Under the pieces are notes generated by a model. It was given only the letters and a program-made list of their open reading frames with translations, was not told where the DNA came from and ran no database searches. The translations under genes were made by a program, and so were the position numbers. Shown in pieces: positions 51,081-62,724 of a stretch of DNA of 64,000 nt. Origin of the DNA: DATFTE01 sp963840665. Lineage in GTDB: Bacteria; Acidobacteriota; Terriglobia; Terriglobales; Acidobacteriaceae. The stretch spans positions 186,001 through 250,000 of the forward strand of contig CAWIZO010000006.1 of assembly GCA_963840665.1 (NCBI GenBank). The letters are read 5' to 3'. Every line of letters begins with the position of its first letter. Positions within the stretch are counted from its first letter, which is position 1.

Positions 51081-51434
51081 CTATCGCGTATCGATCTTCA
51101 GGTTAATAGTTACCTGCTGGCGGTTATCGAATTGGCTCACGGTTTTGGTGTCGCTCTTCTTGCCTTTGAACTGAGCATAAACTTCATAGTCGATGTTGGG
51201 CGAGAGCGCCGGGAAGCGGTAGGTTCCCTCTGGACCTACGATGAAAGTCTTCACCGCCTGGGTGCGGGGATTGGAAAGATAGACTACGGCGTCGGGCAGG
51301 GGATTTTCCTGGCGGTCGGTGACTCTCCCTGTAAGCAGGCGACCGTTGTCCCCCTTGTCTTTCTTGTCGGGACTGGCCGCCAGGGCGAGACCGACAAACA
51401 GCAGCAACATGCCTATAGCGCCGTATTTCCGCAT
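51081..51434 (-). CDS. Secreted carboxypeptidase-regulatory-like protein
   Basis: 117 residues: signal peptide (AIGMLLLFVGLALAAS) and one carboxypeptidase regulatory-like beta domain, GRLLTGRVTDRQENPLPDAV, VYLSNPRTQAVKTFIVGPEG, TYRFPALSPNIDYEVYAQFK. Such domains are typical acidobacterial export modules. AAGGAG 7 nt before ATG. Paired with the next gene, which has a related fold. No enzymatic function is expected. Confidence 0.85.
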   Translation of the reverse strand: MRKYGAIGMLLLFVGLALAASPDKKDKGDNGRLLTGRVTDRQENPLPDAVVYLSNPRTQAVKTFIVGPEGTYRFPALSPNIDYEVYAQFKGKKSDTKTVSQFDNRQQVTINLKIDTR

Positions 51435-51486
51435 GACGTTTCTCCTTGCGCGTCACTCCACAGCCTGACAGCTTGTTGCGGTGCTG

Positions 51487-51930
51487 TTATTTTAGATGCA
51501 ATCCGATATCGCTGCGCTCATCATTCTCGATGTCGACTTTGACCTCTTCGCCCGGCTGTAACTTGCTGCCATCAGGCAGTTTATAGCCTTTCAAGTCGGG
51601 GGAAGCGTAGTAGGTGGCCTTGCCTGCGGGCACGCGAAAGGCGAATTCCCCGCGATGGTCGGAATACTGTTCCCACTTGGGTTTCTTGTCCCCCTCGCGA
51701 CGCAACTTCACTTTGACAGCATATAGGGGCCGGTTATCCGGACCCCACACCGTGCCGAAGATAAGGGCGTAGGGCTTGTCAGGCCGGTCCTCAGGCAGCG
51801 GGGCAGCGTTGGCGCGGCCCAGCCACATGCAGACCACCAGGAGCCCGATCAGAAGGATTCGCGAAACGCGGAAGGCGGAACTACGGCATGCGGAGAATAC
51901 TGCGGAAGAACCAGCTTCAGGAATAATCAC
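51487..51930 (-). CDS. Secreted carboxypeptidase-regulatory-like protein
   Basis: 147 residues. A long basic N-terminus leads to a signal helix (RILLIGLLVVCMWLGRANAA), followed by a regulatory-like beta domain: ALIFGTVWGPDNRPLYAVKV, KLRREGDKKPKWEQYSDHRG, EFAFRVPAGKATYYASPD. GTG at 51930 overlaps the end of the upstream zinc-ribbon gene by 14 nt, so translation may be coupled. Probably secreted together with the 51081 protein. Function unknown. Confidence 0.75.
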   Translation of the reverse strand: MIIPEAGSSAVFSACRSSAFRVSRILLIGLLVVCMWLGRANAAPLPEDRPDKPYALIFGTVWGPDNRPLYAVKVKLRREGDKKPKWEQYSDHRGEFAFRVPAGKATYYASPDLKGYKLPDGSKLQPGEEVKVDIENDERSDIGLHLK

Positions 51931-52114
51931 CGTCTTCGGCTTCCTCTTCTTCTTCCTCTTCCACAGCCTCGTCCTCCACCGGTTTCAGCTCAACAGGATT
52001 AACAGTCACCACCTCGAAATCGGTGCCACACTCCGCGCAAGAGACGATTTCGCCTTCGTCAATTTCGTCTTCTTCAATATCGAGATCGTTTTCGCATTCA
52101 GGACAATAAACCAT
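51917..52114 (-). CDS. LysW-like zinc-ribbon protein with acidic tail
   Basis: 65 residues. Two Cys pairs (MVYCPECENDL and VSCAECGTDFEVV) form a zinc ribbon like that of LysW, the amino-group carrier of lysine/arginine synthesis in Thermus and archaea. Acidic loop residues (DIEEDEIDEGE) also match. LysW ends in a conserved EDW motif with terminal Glu, whereas this tail is poly-acidic and ends GDYS, so carrier function is doubtful. GGAGG 5 nt before ATG. Overlaps the next gene's start. Confidence 0.8.
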   Translation of the reverse strand: MVYCPECENDLDIEEDEIDEGEIVSCAECGTDFEVVTVNPVELKPVEDEAVEEEEEEEAEDGDYS

Positions 52115-52320
52115 AATTGCCTCCGTTCTGTATGACTCCCCTGATAATATTTAGATTCTCTCCGGGCGCAGGTCAAGTACTCCGTGCGCGCTCAGGCCCC
52201 CACTTCAGGCTTGATGCGCAAAGGGCTCGCCGGGTTTCGTAATTATGAACAGGTTTTTGGGCTGGCTGCAAGCCCCGGAATTCTGGCATTTCAATCTTGA
52301 TTAGGACGGACACCGCCGCC

Positions 52321-53688
52321 GTGAAATACACACTCTTGTTCTGTAGCCTGTTCTTATCCGCGGTCCTGGCTCCCAACATGATTGCTCAGGACGCGCTTAA
52401 TGCCGGCCCCGCCGATCGGCGAATCGCAGCGGCGCTCAAAGAGGTTTCTGCCGAGCGGATTCGAGCCAATATCGAGAAACTCGTCAGCTTTGGCACCCGC
52501 TCGACACTGTCGGCGCAAGATCACGACTCGATTGCTAAAGGCCAAGGCATTGGGGCGGCGCGCGAGTGGATCAAGAGCCAGTTTGAAGCGTATTCGAAAG
52601 ATTGCGGTGGATGCCTGGAGGTCAAGACCGACAACTTCGTTGAACAGCCTGCCGACCGAATTCCAAAACCCACTGAAATCACCAATGTTTATGCGGTCTT
52701 GAAGGGTACTGATCCGGAATCCGCAAAGCGCATCGTGCTGGTCACGGGACATTATGATTCGCGTAACAGCGACAACTTCAATGTGACAGATGCCGCTCCG
52801 GGAGCGAACGATGATGGCAGCGGCACGGCTGTGAGTCTTGAGTGCGCGCGCGTGCTGAGCAAATTGAAATTCCCTGGCACTATTATTTTTCTCACCGTCG
52901 CCGGCGAAGAACAGGGGCTGAACGGCAGCAAACATTTCGCCCAGATGGCGAAACAGCAGGGATGGAACATCGAAGCCGTGCTGAATAACGACATCGTGGG
53001 TGGCGATCGCGGCGAAGGGCAGGACGCCGGCGTCGTGCGTGTCTTCTCCGAAGGCGTTCCGGCCGCTGCCGACGATAAGGAATTGAAGATGATCCGTGGG
53101 CTGGGAGGCGAAAGTGATTCCGTCTCCCGCCAGATCGCCCGCTATGTGACCCAGGTCGATCGAACCTACAATCCCGGGGTCAGGCCGATGCTCGTCTTCC
53201 GCCTCGATCGTTACTTGCGCGGTGGGGATCACTACTCTTTCAATCAGCAAGGGTACGCTGCCGTACGTTTCACGGAATTTCGCGAGGACTTCAACCATCA
53301 GCACCAGAACATTCGCACCGAGAACGGGGTCGAATTCGGAGACCTGCCGAAATTCGTGAATTTCGATTACGTAGCGAGCGTCGCTCGCCTCAACGCTGCC
53401 ACCCTCGGCTCACTAGCCGCCGCGCCGGGTCCTCCTGGCAACGTTCGCATCCTCACTAAAGAGCTTCAAAACGACACGACGCTGACGTGGGAAGCTTCGC
53501 CTCTGGCCACCAGCTACGAAGTCGTCTGGAGAGCCACCACTGACGCCGAATGGAATCATCGGCAAGACGTTGGAAACGTAACCAAAGCCACCCTGCCGCA
53601 ATCGAAAGACAACGTGATTTTCGCAGTGCGAGCGGTCGATAAAGATGGTCACCGCAGCCCGCCAGTTGTGCCAGTTCCAGAACGCTGA
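52321..53688 (+). CDS. Secreted M28-family zinc aminopeptidase
   Basis: 455 residues: signal peptide (YTLLFCSLFLSAVLAPNMIA), M28 peptidase domain to about residue 345, FN3-like C-terminal domain (PPGNVRILTKELQNDTTLTW, SYEVVWRATTD). Zinc ligands appear in VTGHYDSRNS, PGANDDGSGTA, GEEQGLNGSKHFA and NNDIVGGDR; GGDHYSFNQQGYAAVRFTEF completes the site. It cleaves amino acids or dipeptides outside the cytoplasm. GTG 52321 is preferred because the signal peptide starts there; a TTG at 52297 is possible. Confidence 0.9.
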   Translation: MKYTLLFCSLFLSAVLAPNMIAQDALNAGPADRRIAAALKEVSAERIRANIEKLVSFGTRSTLSAQDHDSIAKGQGIGAAREWIKSQFEAYSKDCGGCLEVKTDNFVEQPADRIPKPTEITNVYAVLKGTDPESAKRIVLVTGHYDSRNSDNFNVTDAAPGANDDGSGTAVSLECARVLSKLKFPGTIIFLTVAGEEQGLNGSKHFAQMAKQQGWNIEAVLNNDIVGGDRGEGQDAGVVRVFSEGVPAAADDKELKMIRGLGGESDSVSRQIARYVTQVDRTYNPGVRPMLVFRLDRYLRGGDHYSFNQQGYAAVRFTEFREDFNHQHQNIRTENGVEFGDLPKFVNFDYVASVARLNAATLGSLAAAPGPPGNVRILTKELQNDTTLTWEASPLATSYEVVWRATTDAEWNHRQDVGNVTKATLPQSKDNVIFAVRAVDKDGHRSPPVVPVPER

Positions 53689-53732
53689 CCCGGAAGCTGA
53701 TAAACTGTGAATTGCCTCCCGGTCGGTTTTCG

Positions 53733-53763
53733 CTGACGACTGAACACCGACGACTGACGACTG
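53733..53763. repeat. GACGACTGA word repeat before the rhomboid gene
   Basis: CTGACGACTGAACACCGACG followed by ACTGACGACTGA, the same words as the arms at 8269-8298 and 8766-8799. Only one arm is present here. It ends 8 nt before the ATG of the rhomboid gene, replacing any Shine-Dalgarno. Confidence 0.75.
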
Positions 53764-53770
53764 ATTCTTC

Positions 53771-54616
53771 ATGGATCGCGGACGCACTCTCTCGCTGAGT
53801 TTTCCTCCCTTCACCAAGGCGGTGAAGTGGCTCGTCATCATCAATGCCGGAGTCTTGCTGCTCACGACTCTGATGGGCGCGCTGAATGAGGATATCTTTG
53901 CGGCTTTCCGCGCCATCTTCGCACTCACTCCTTACCTGGTCGTGCGGGGATGGATCTGGCAGCTCGTCACTTATTCGTTCCTGCACCAGGGCATTCTGCA
54001 CCTGCTGTTCAATATGCTGGGATTGTGGATGTTCGGATCGCAATTCGAACAGGATTGGCGCACCAAACGCTTTTTGGAGTTCTACTTCTTCTGCGTGATT
54101 GGCGCGGCGCTCACCACCATCGCCGTTTCGTACACGGGTGTAGGAGGCGTCTCGCCCACCATTCCGACGATCGGCGCCTCGGGAGGCGTGTTCGGCATTC
54201 TGATGGCGTTCGGCATGATTTACGGTGAGCGCGAGGTCATGCTGTTCCCCATACCGTTCAGTATCAAGGCGAAATATTTCGTCGCCGGAATCGCGTTCAT
54301 CACGCTGATTGAGGCCATCAGCGCCTCTTCTGGGCGCGGATCAGCCGTGGCTTATTCCGCCCACCTAGGCGGATTGCTATTTGGATTTCTTTATGTGAAG
54401 TTTGTCCCGAAACGCGGCCTGGTGCTTGATGCTAGCGAACGCTACTTTGGAGTGCGGAATTCTTACTATCGCTGGAAGCGTCGCCGGGCTGCCCGCAAGT
54501 TCGAAGTCTACATGCGCAAACACAACCGCACTGTGAACTTCGATGAACAGGGAAATTACGTACCTCCCGATGACGACAAGAAGAACGGGGGTTCGAAGTC
54601 GGGATGGGTCAACTAG
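53771..54616 (+). CDS. Rhomboid family intramembrane serine protease
   Basis: 281 residues with about six membrane helices. Rhomboid motifs: HQGILHLLFNMLGLWMFGSQ, catalytic Ser in TIGASGGVFGILMAF, catalytic His in AVAYSAHLGGLLFGFLYVKF. It cuts transmembrane proteins within the bilayer. A soluble basic tail of about 65 residues follows the last helix. No ribosome binding site is visible because a repeat arm ends 7 nt before ATG. Confidence 0.92.
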   Translation: MDRGRTLSLSFPPFTKAVKWLVIINAGVLLLTTLMGALNEDIFAAFRAIFALTPYLVVRGWIWQLVTYSFLHQGILHLLFNMLGLWMFGSQFEQDWRTKRFLEFYFFCVIGAALTTIAVSYTGVGGVSPTIPTIGASGGVFGILMAFGMIYGEREVMLFPIPFSIKAKYFVAGIAFITLIEAISASSGRGSAVAYSAHLGGLLFGFLYVKFVPKRGLVLDASERYFGVRNSYYRWKRRRAARKFEVYMRKHNRTVNFDEQGNYVPPDDDKKNGGSKSGWVN

Positions 54617-54664
54617 ATTGCCGATTTACGATTGTCGATTTGAAAAACAAGGTCTAAATCGGAA
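54616..54664. repeat. Word-iterated repeat after the rhomboid gene
   Basis: GATTGCCGATTTACGATTGT (54616-54635) continues CGATTT and is partly complemented by AAATCGGA at 54657-54664. A reduced copy of the AT-rich class. Confidence 0.5.
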
Positions 54665-54716
54665 AAAGCTTGAGGTGCTCCATCTTTATTGCGACGTTTG
54701 GGTGGGGATTTGATTG

Positions 54717-55379
54717 TTACTGGAAAAAAGTTAAGAACTCTTCCAAGACCTTCGCTGGGAGATCTTGTGATCTTTTCTTCCCGCTGAATCCCAGATCGTG
54801 ACCGACCCCTTCCACCGGAACTAACTTCGTCTTTGCGGGAATCAGCTTCAGAGCTTTTTCGATTTCTTCGATCGTTCCGAAGGGATCGCGCGTGCCTTCG
54901 ATAAACAGGGTGGGGACTTTTAGATCTGGAAAATGCTGAACGCGAAGTTGCGCCGGCTTCCCCGGCGGATGCAGCGGGTAGGAAGTCAGAAGTATTCCGT
55001 CAGCCAACTTTGGCTCCGCGGCGCAGAGCATGGTTGCCTGGCGACCGCCGTAGGATTGTCCCCCGAGAACGACCCGGCCCGAAACAAGCTTGCGGATTTC
55101 GGCAACAACGTTCTTGAGTCCTTGCCGATCGCGCTCTGAATCGCTGGGACGAGGCGGACCGAAACTGCGGCTCTGGCGAAACGGCAAATCGCAGCGCAAC
55201 ACCGTGAAACCCGCGCCAGCAAAGGCTTCTGCGAGAGCGATCAGCAGAGACGATTTCGAGTTACCGCCGGCGCCGTGGGTGAATGCCAAGCCTTGGTCGT
55301 TGCTCTTTAAGGGACGATGCAGGAATCCGCGAACCGGGGGATCGACGGATGTAACGGCGAATTGCTCGATGTTTGACAT
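54717..55379 (-). CDS. Alpha/beta hydrolase, TEX30/KANL3-like
   Basis: 220 residues. A compact alpha/beta hydrolase: GLAFTHGAGGNSKSSLLIAL, nucleophile in VLGGQSYGGRQATM, acid in LFIEGTRDPFGTIEEI and His in VEGVGHDLGFSGK. The family often lacks a lid domain and is related to dienelactone hydrolases; the substrate is unknown. AGG 8 nt before ATG. Cytoplasmic. Confidence 0.88.
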   Translation of the reverse strand: MSNIEQFAVTSVDPPVRGFLHRPLKSNDQGLAFTHGAGGNSKSSLLIALAEAFAGAGFTVLRCDLPFRQSRSFGPPRPSDSERDRQGLKNVVAEIRKLVSGRVVLGGQSYGGRQATMLCAAEPKLADGILLTSYPLHPPGKPAQLRVQHFPDLKVPTLFIEGTRDPFGTIEEIEKALKLIPAKTKLVPVEGVGHDLGFSGKKRSQDLPAKVLEEFLTFFQ

Positions 55380-55412
55380 CGCTAAGCCTGAATTCGAAAT
55401 GTATTTCGCCCC

Positions 55413-55706
55413 TTATCCCAGATCTACTTCGTCCAGCCGCTCGTGAATCTTTACGATCTCGATCTCTTGCGCGAGCTTTGCGAGAGCGCGCAACACCTCG
55501 GGATCTTCCAGCGCGGCCCGTCGCGCCTCTTCTGACTTCCAATAGCGCACTACGACGTATTGCTTGTTGCCGTCACGATAGATGCGGTCGCGACTGTATC
55601 CACCGTTCGAAAGCGCGGCGCGCAGGCTGCGCATTGTTTCCAAAGCAGCCTCTTCCTTGCCGGGGAGAGGATCGAAAATTGCCACTGACAAAATTTCTTG
55701 CGACAT
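55413..55706 (-). CDS. Antibiotic biosynthesis monooxygenase-like protein
   Basis: 97 residues with a ferredoxin-like ABM fold: EILSVAIFDPLPGKEEAALE, TMRSLRAALSN, YRDGNKQYVVVRYWKSEEAR. These small dimers act in heme or quinone chemistry or are simply unknown. ATG 55706 begins the typical strand; GTG at 55721 is an alternative overlapping the pyk stop. Probably read through from pyk. Confidence 0.8.
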   Translation of the reverse strand: MSQEILSVAIFDPLPGKEEAALETMRSLRAALSNGGYSRDRIYRDGNKQYVVVRYWKSEEARRAALEDPEVLRALAKLAQEIEIVKIHERLDEVDLG

Positions 55707-55713
55707 ATCGATA

Positions 55714-57261
55714 TCAACCACGAGCTTTACGCGGACGCTTGCGTGACACCAGTTCTACATCTTCTGCGGTTACGGTATGCAATCGCATGAAATTTGTCGA
55801 GCCCGAGGCCATCTGCGTGCCCGCTACCACGCCAACCACATCGCCAACACTTACTTTTCCAGTTTGCAGCAGTTCGCGCTCCGCGGTAACCACCATATCC
55901 TCCGCGGATCGAGCCTGCTGCGTGGGAACAGGGTGCACTCCCCAAAGCAGGTTCACGCGATTCCGTACTGCCTCCATGTGGGTGAAGGCGTAAATCTGCG
56001 TTTTCGGACGATATTTGGAAATCAAGCGTGCCGTATTCCCCGACTCAGTGAAAATCGCTATGGCGGCCATGTGGAGATCGTCAGCGGCGTGCGCGACCGA
56101 TTCGCAAATAGCTTCCGCGACTGAGAGCGCGCGGTGGTCGCGACGACGCCGAGGCAGCGTAAATTCCGCCATCTTGCTCTCGGCTTCGATCACAATCTTC
56201 GACATCATCGCCACAGCTTCTCGCGGATACTTTCCGCTCGCAGTTTCTCCAGAAAGCATGACCGCGTCGGTGCCATCGAAAACCGCGTTAGCCACATCAC
56301 TGGCCTCGGCCCGGGTGGGGCGGGGATTTTCGATCATTGACTCGAGCATCTGCGTCGCGGTAATCACCGGCTTGCGCCAGTCGGCCGCGCGGCGAATGAC
56401 GTGTTTCTGGATAACCGGCACACGTTCGGGCGGAAGTTCCACGCCCAGATCGCCGCGTGCCACCATCACGCCGTCGGCCGCTCCGAAGATCTCTTCCAAG
56501 TGCTCGATGGCCTGCGGCTTTTCCAGCTTCGCGATGATGGGAACATCCGAGCGATGATCGGCCACAATCTGCTTGACCATCAGGACGTCGGCCGCCGAGC
56601 GCACGAAGGAAATGGCGATCATATCCACGCCAAGCTTTAGGCCGAATTCCAGGTCTTTGCGGTCTTTCTCGGTCAACGCGGGGATAGTTAGAGCGACTCC
56701 CGGAAGATTGATCCCCTTGTGTTCCCCCAGAATTCCGCCGTTGACCACTTCGCACTCGACGTCCGTCCCGCGAATCTGCGCCACCCGTAGTTCAATCAGC
56801 CCGTCGGAAAGCAGAATGCTTGTACCGGCCTGCACTTCGCGAGCGAGATCCTGGAAGGTAGTCGAAATCAGCTCTGCCGTTCCCGGAACATCGCGAGGAG
56901 TGATGATGACATGCGCACCCGTCTGCAGCATGACCAGTTGGTGATTCTTCAGCCGTCCGGTACGAATCTTCGGTCCCTGCAAATCCTGAAGAATGCAGAT
57001 GGTGAGGCCCTCTTTCGCGGCAGCGCGGCGCAAGCGTTGAATGTTAGCCGCGTGATCGCGATGCGATCCGTGAGAAAAGTTGAGGCGGGCCACATCCATT
57101 CCCGTGCGCATCAGGTCGCGCATGATGGACTCTGTGCTGCAGGACGGGCCGATGGTGCAGATGATTTTGGCACGACGCTGTGCGGGCGAGGCGGCAGCCC
57201 CCGCTGACGAACGCTCTGCGGAGTATTCTCCCGTTACCAGATTCAGCTTGCTGTCTTTCAA
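55714..57261 (-). CDS. pyk: Pyruvate kinase
   Basis: 515 residues. Last step of glycolysis. Motifs: KIICTIGPSC, GMDVARLNFSHGSHRDH, LQDLQGPKIRTG, DGVMVARGDLGVELPPERVP, KPVITATQMLESMIENPRPT and RAEASDVANAVFDGTDAVML. The C-terminal allosteric domain is present. TTG start with GGGGAT upstream. The frame overlaps the next gene's possible GTG start. An N-terminal extension of about 25 residues is present. Confidence 0.97.
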   Translation of the reverse strand: MKDSKLNLVTGEYSAERSSAGAAASPAQRRAKIICTIGPSCSTESIMRDLMRTGMDVARLNFSHGSHRDHAANIQRLRRAAAKEGLTICILQDLQGPKIRTGRLKNHQLVMLQTGAHVIITPRDVPGTAELISTTFQDLAREVQAGTSILLSDGLIELRVAQIRGTDVECEVVNGGILGEHKGINLPGVALTIPALTEKDRKDLEFGLKLGVDMIAISFVRSAADVLMVKQIVADHRSDVPIIAKLEKPQAIEHLEEIFGAADGVMVARGDLGVELPPERVPVIQKHVIRRAADWRKPVITATQMLESMIENPRPTRAEASDVANAVFDGTDAVMLSGETASGKYPREAVAMMSKIVIEAESKMAEFTLPRRRRDHRALSVAEAICESVAHAADDLHMAAIAIFTESGNTARLISKYRPKTQIYAFTHMEAVRNRVNLLWGVHPVPTQQARSAEDMVVTAERELLQTGKVSVGDVVGVVAGTQMASGSTNFMRLHTVTAEDVELVSRKRPRKARG

Positions 57262-57282
57262 TGGATCCCCAGTAGAAATCGC

Positions 57283-58260
57283 CTATTTCGCTTGAGCAGT
57301 ATTGACTGACTTCGATTCGCCCAGGGCCTTGAGTTCCTTACCCAGCATGGCCCTTGGGAAGAGCATGGCGTTGAACTCGGCCCCCACCAGCACCACGAGA
57401 GAAATCATATACATCCACACCAGCAGAGCGATGCTGACCCCGAGCGAGCCGTAGATGAGGCTGTAGTCGGCGTAGCGCTGCAGGTACCAGCTAAACAAGG
57501 CTGTGGAGGCGAACCAGAGCGCGGTTGCCAAAACCGATCCTGGAAGCACGCTGTGCCAGGGCTGCGTGCGGGGCACGGCGTTGTGGTAGATCAGCGCAAT
57601 CACGGCAATGCTGGTGAGCGTGGCGATCAGCCATCGAAGCGCGGTCCACATCAGCAAGATGTAGAAGCCGAACTCGTGATTCAGATGGAAGAGAATTCGC
57701 GTCTCAATGCGGCTACCGAAGGCGACCAGAATCGTGGAGAAGGTGAGCGGGATTCCCGCCAGAATCACCAGCGAGAAGGCGATCAGCCGCTCTTTGAGCA
57801 ATCCCCAGATCTTAGGAAGCTGGTAGCAACGCCGGAAGCCTTCCATCCACGAAACCATGACTCCGGAGGCGGTCCACAGGGTCAGCAATGATGTTGTGAC
57901 AAGCAGGCTAACAGGACGGTTCGTCGTCCCTTTTAGATAGGCGATGGCAGTAGCACTGCCTGCGGGAAGAATCCGTCCCAACGCGTACGAAACTTCGCGG
58001 AGGTAGGCTTCACCCTTGCGCGAAGCAGCCAAGACAGAGCCGAGAACCAGGAGGAAGGGGAAGAACGTCAGAATGGACGAGTAGGCGGAAGCTTTGGCGA
58101 TAGCGAAAGCGTCGTGCTGGAAAGCACGCCAGAACGCGAGCCGCAACAGGCGCAGGAAGCGGACCATTTCTTCTGCAAGAGTATTGGGCGCGCTGCGAGG
58201 ACGCAACTCCGAAATGGGTGCGCGACCCTTATCCTGCAAGTACTTGGGGTTAGCATGCAT
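57283..58260 (-). CDS. YihY/BrkB family membrane protein
   Basis: 325 residues, six membrane helices with the family pattern: FAIAKASAYSSILTFFPFLL, LGRILPAGSATAIAYLKG, LLVTTSLLTLWTASGVMVSW and YSLIYGSLGVSIALLVWMYM. Older annotation as ribonuclease BN is not supported for this family. Function unknown; possibly an envelope transporter. Upstream of pyk on the same strand. Confidence 0.9.
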   Translation of the reverse strand: MHANPKYLQDKGRAPISELRPRSAPNTLAEEMVRFLRLLRLAFWRAFQHDAFAIAKASAYSSILTFFPFLLVLGSVLAASRKGEAYLREVSYALGRILPAGSATAIAYLKGTTNRPVSLLVTTSLLTLWTASGVMVSWMEGFRRCYQLPKIWGLLKERLIAFSLVILAGIPLTFSTILVAFGSRIETRILFHLNHEFGFYILLMWTALRWLIATLTSIAVIALIYHNAVPRTQPWHSVLPGSVLATALWFASTALFSWYLQRYADYSLIYGSLGVSIALLVWMYMISLVVLVGAEFNAMLFPRAMLGKELKALGESKSVNTAQAK

Positions 58261-58274
58261 GGGGGATCAGGAAA

Positions 58275-58304
58275 GAAAAGGGGCGGATTGCGCCGCCCCT
58301 CTCC
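58275..58304 (-). terminator. Rho-independent terminator after rpoC
   Basis: Read on the minus strand: GGGGCGG, loop CGCAAT, CCGCCCC, then TTTTCTTTC. A 7-bp perfect GC stem. It ends the rpoB-rpoC transcript. Confidence 0.9.
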
Positions 58305-58316
58305 AAGTTTCCGCGA

Positions 58317-62519
<4,203 letters not shown>

Positions 62520-62535
62520 GGTGTTCCTCCACTTC

Positions 62536-62722
62536 CTGCTCTCGCTGCAGTACCCAGTACCTGGTTGCCAGTACCCAGTACCACTTGTGTATGTTCCGCG
62601 AAGCCCGAGAGCTCTGTGCTTCGCGGAACGTTCCTCTAAAACTCGCCGTAATTCCTAATCTTGTTTCCCCGGTACCCATCCAGTCTTCCCTGGGTACTTA
62701 GGTACCGGGTACTGAGAACTGG
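62536..62722. repeat. Repeat-filled spacer between rpoB and rpoC
   Basis: Three elements: iterated TACCCAGTACC words at 62550-62583; a perfect 12-bp hairpin GTTCCGCGAAGC (62593-62604) / GCTTCGCGGAAC (62618-62629); and complementary GGTACC/GGGTACT words at 62670-62717. The outer words can pair around the hairpin. Transcribed within the rpoBC mRNA. Confidence 0.8.
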
Positions 62723-62724
62723 TG

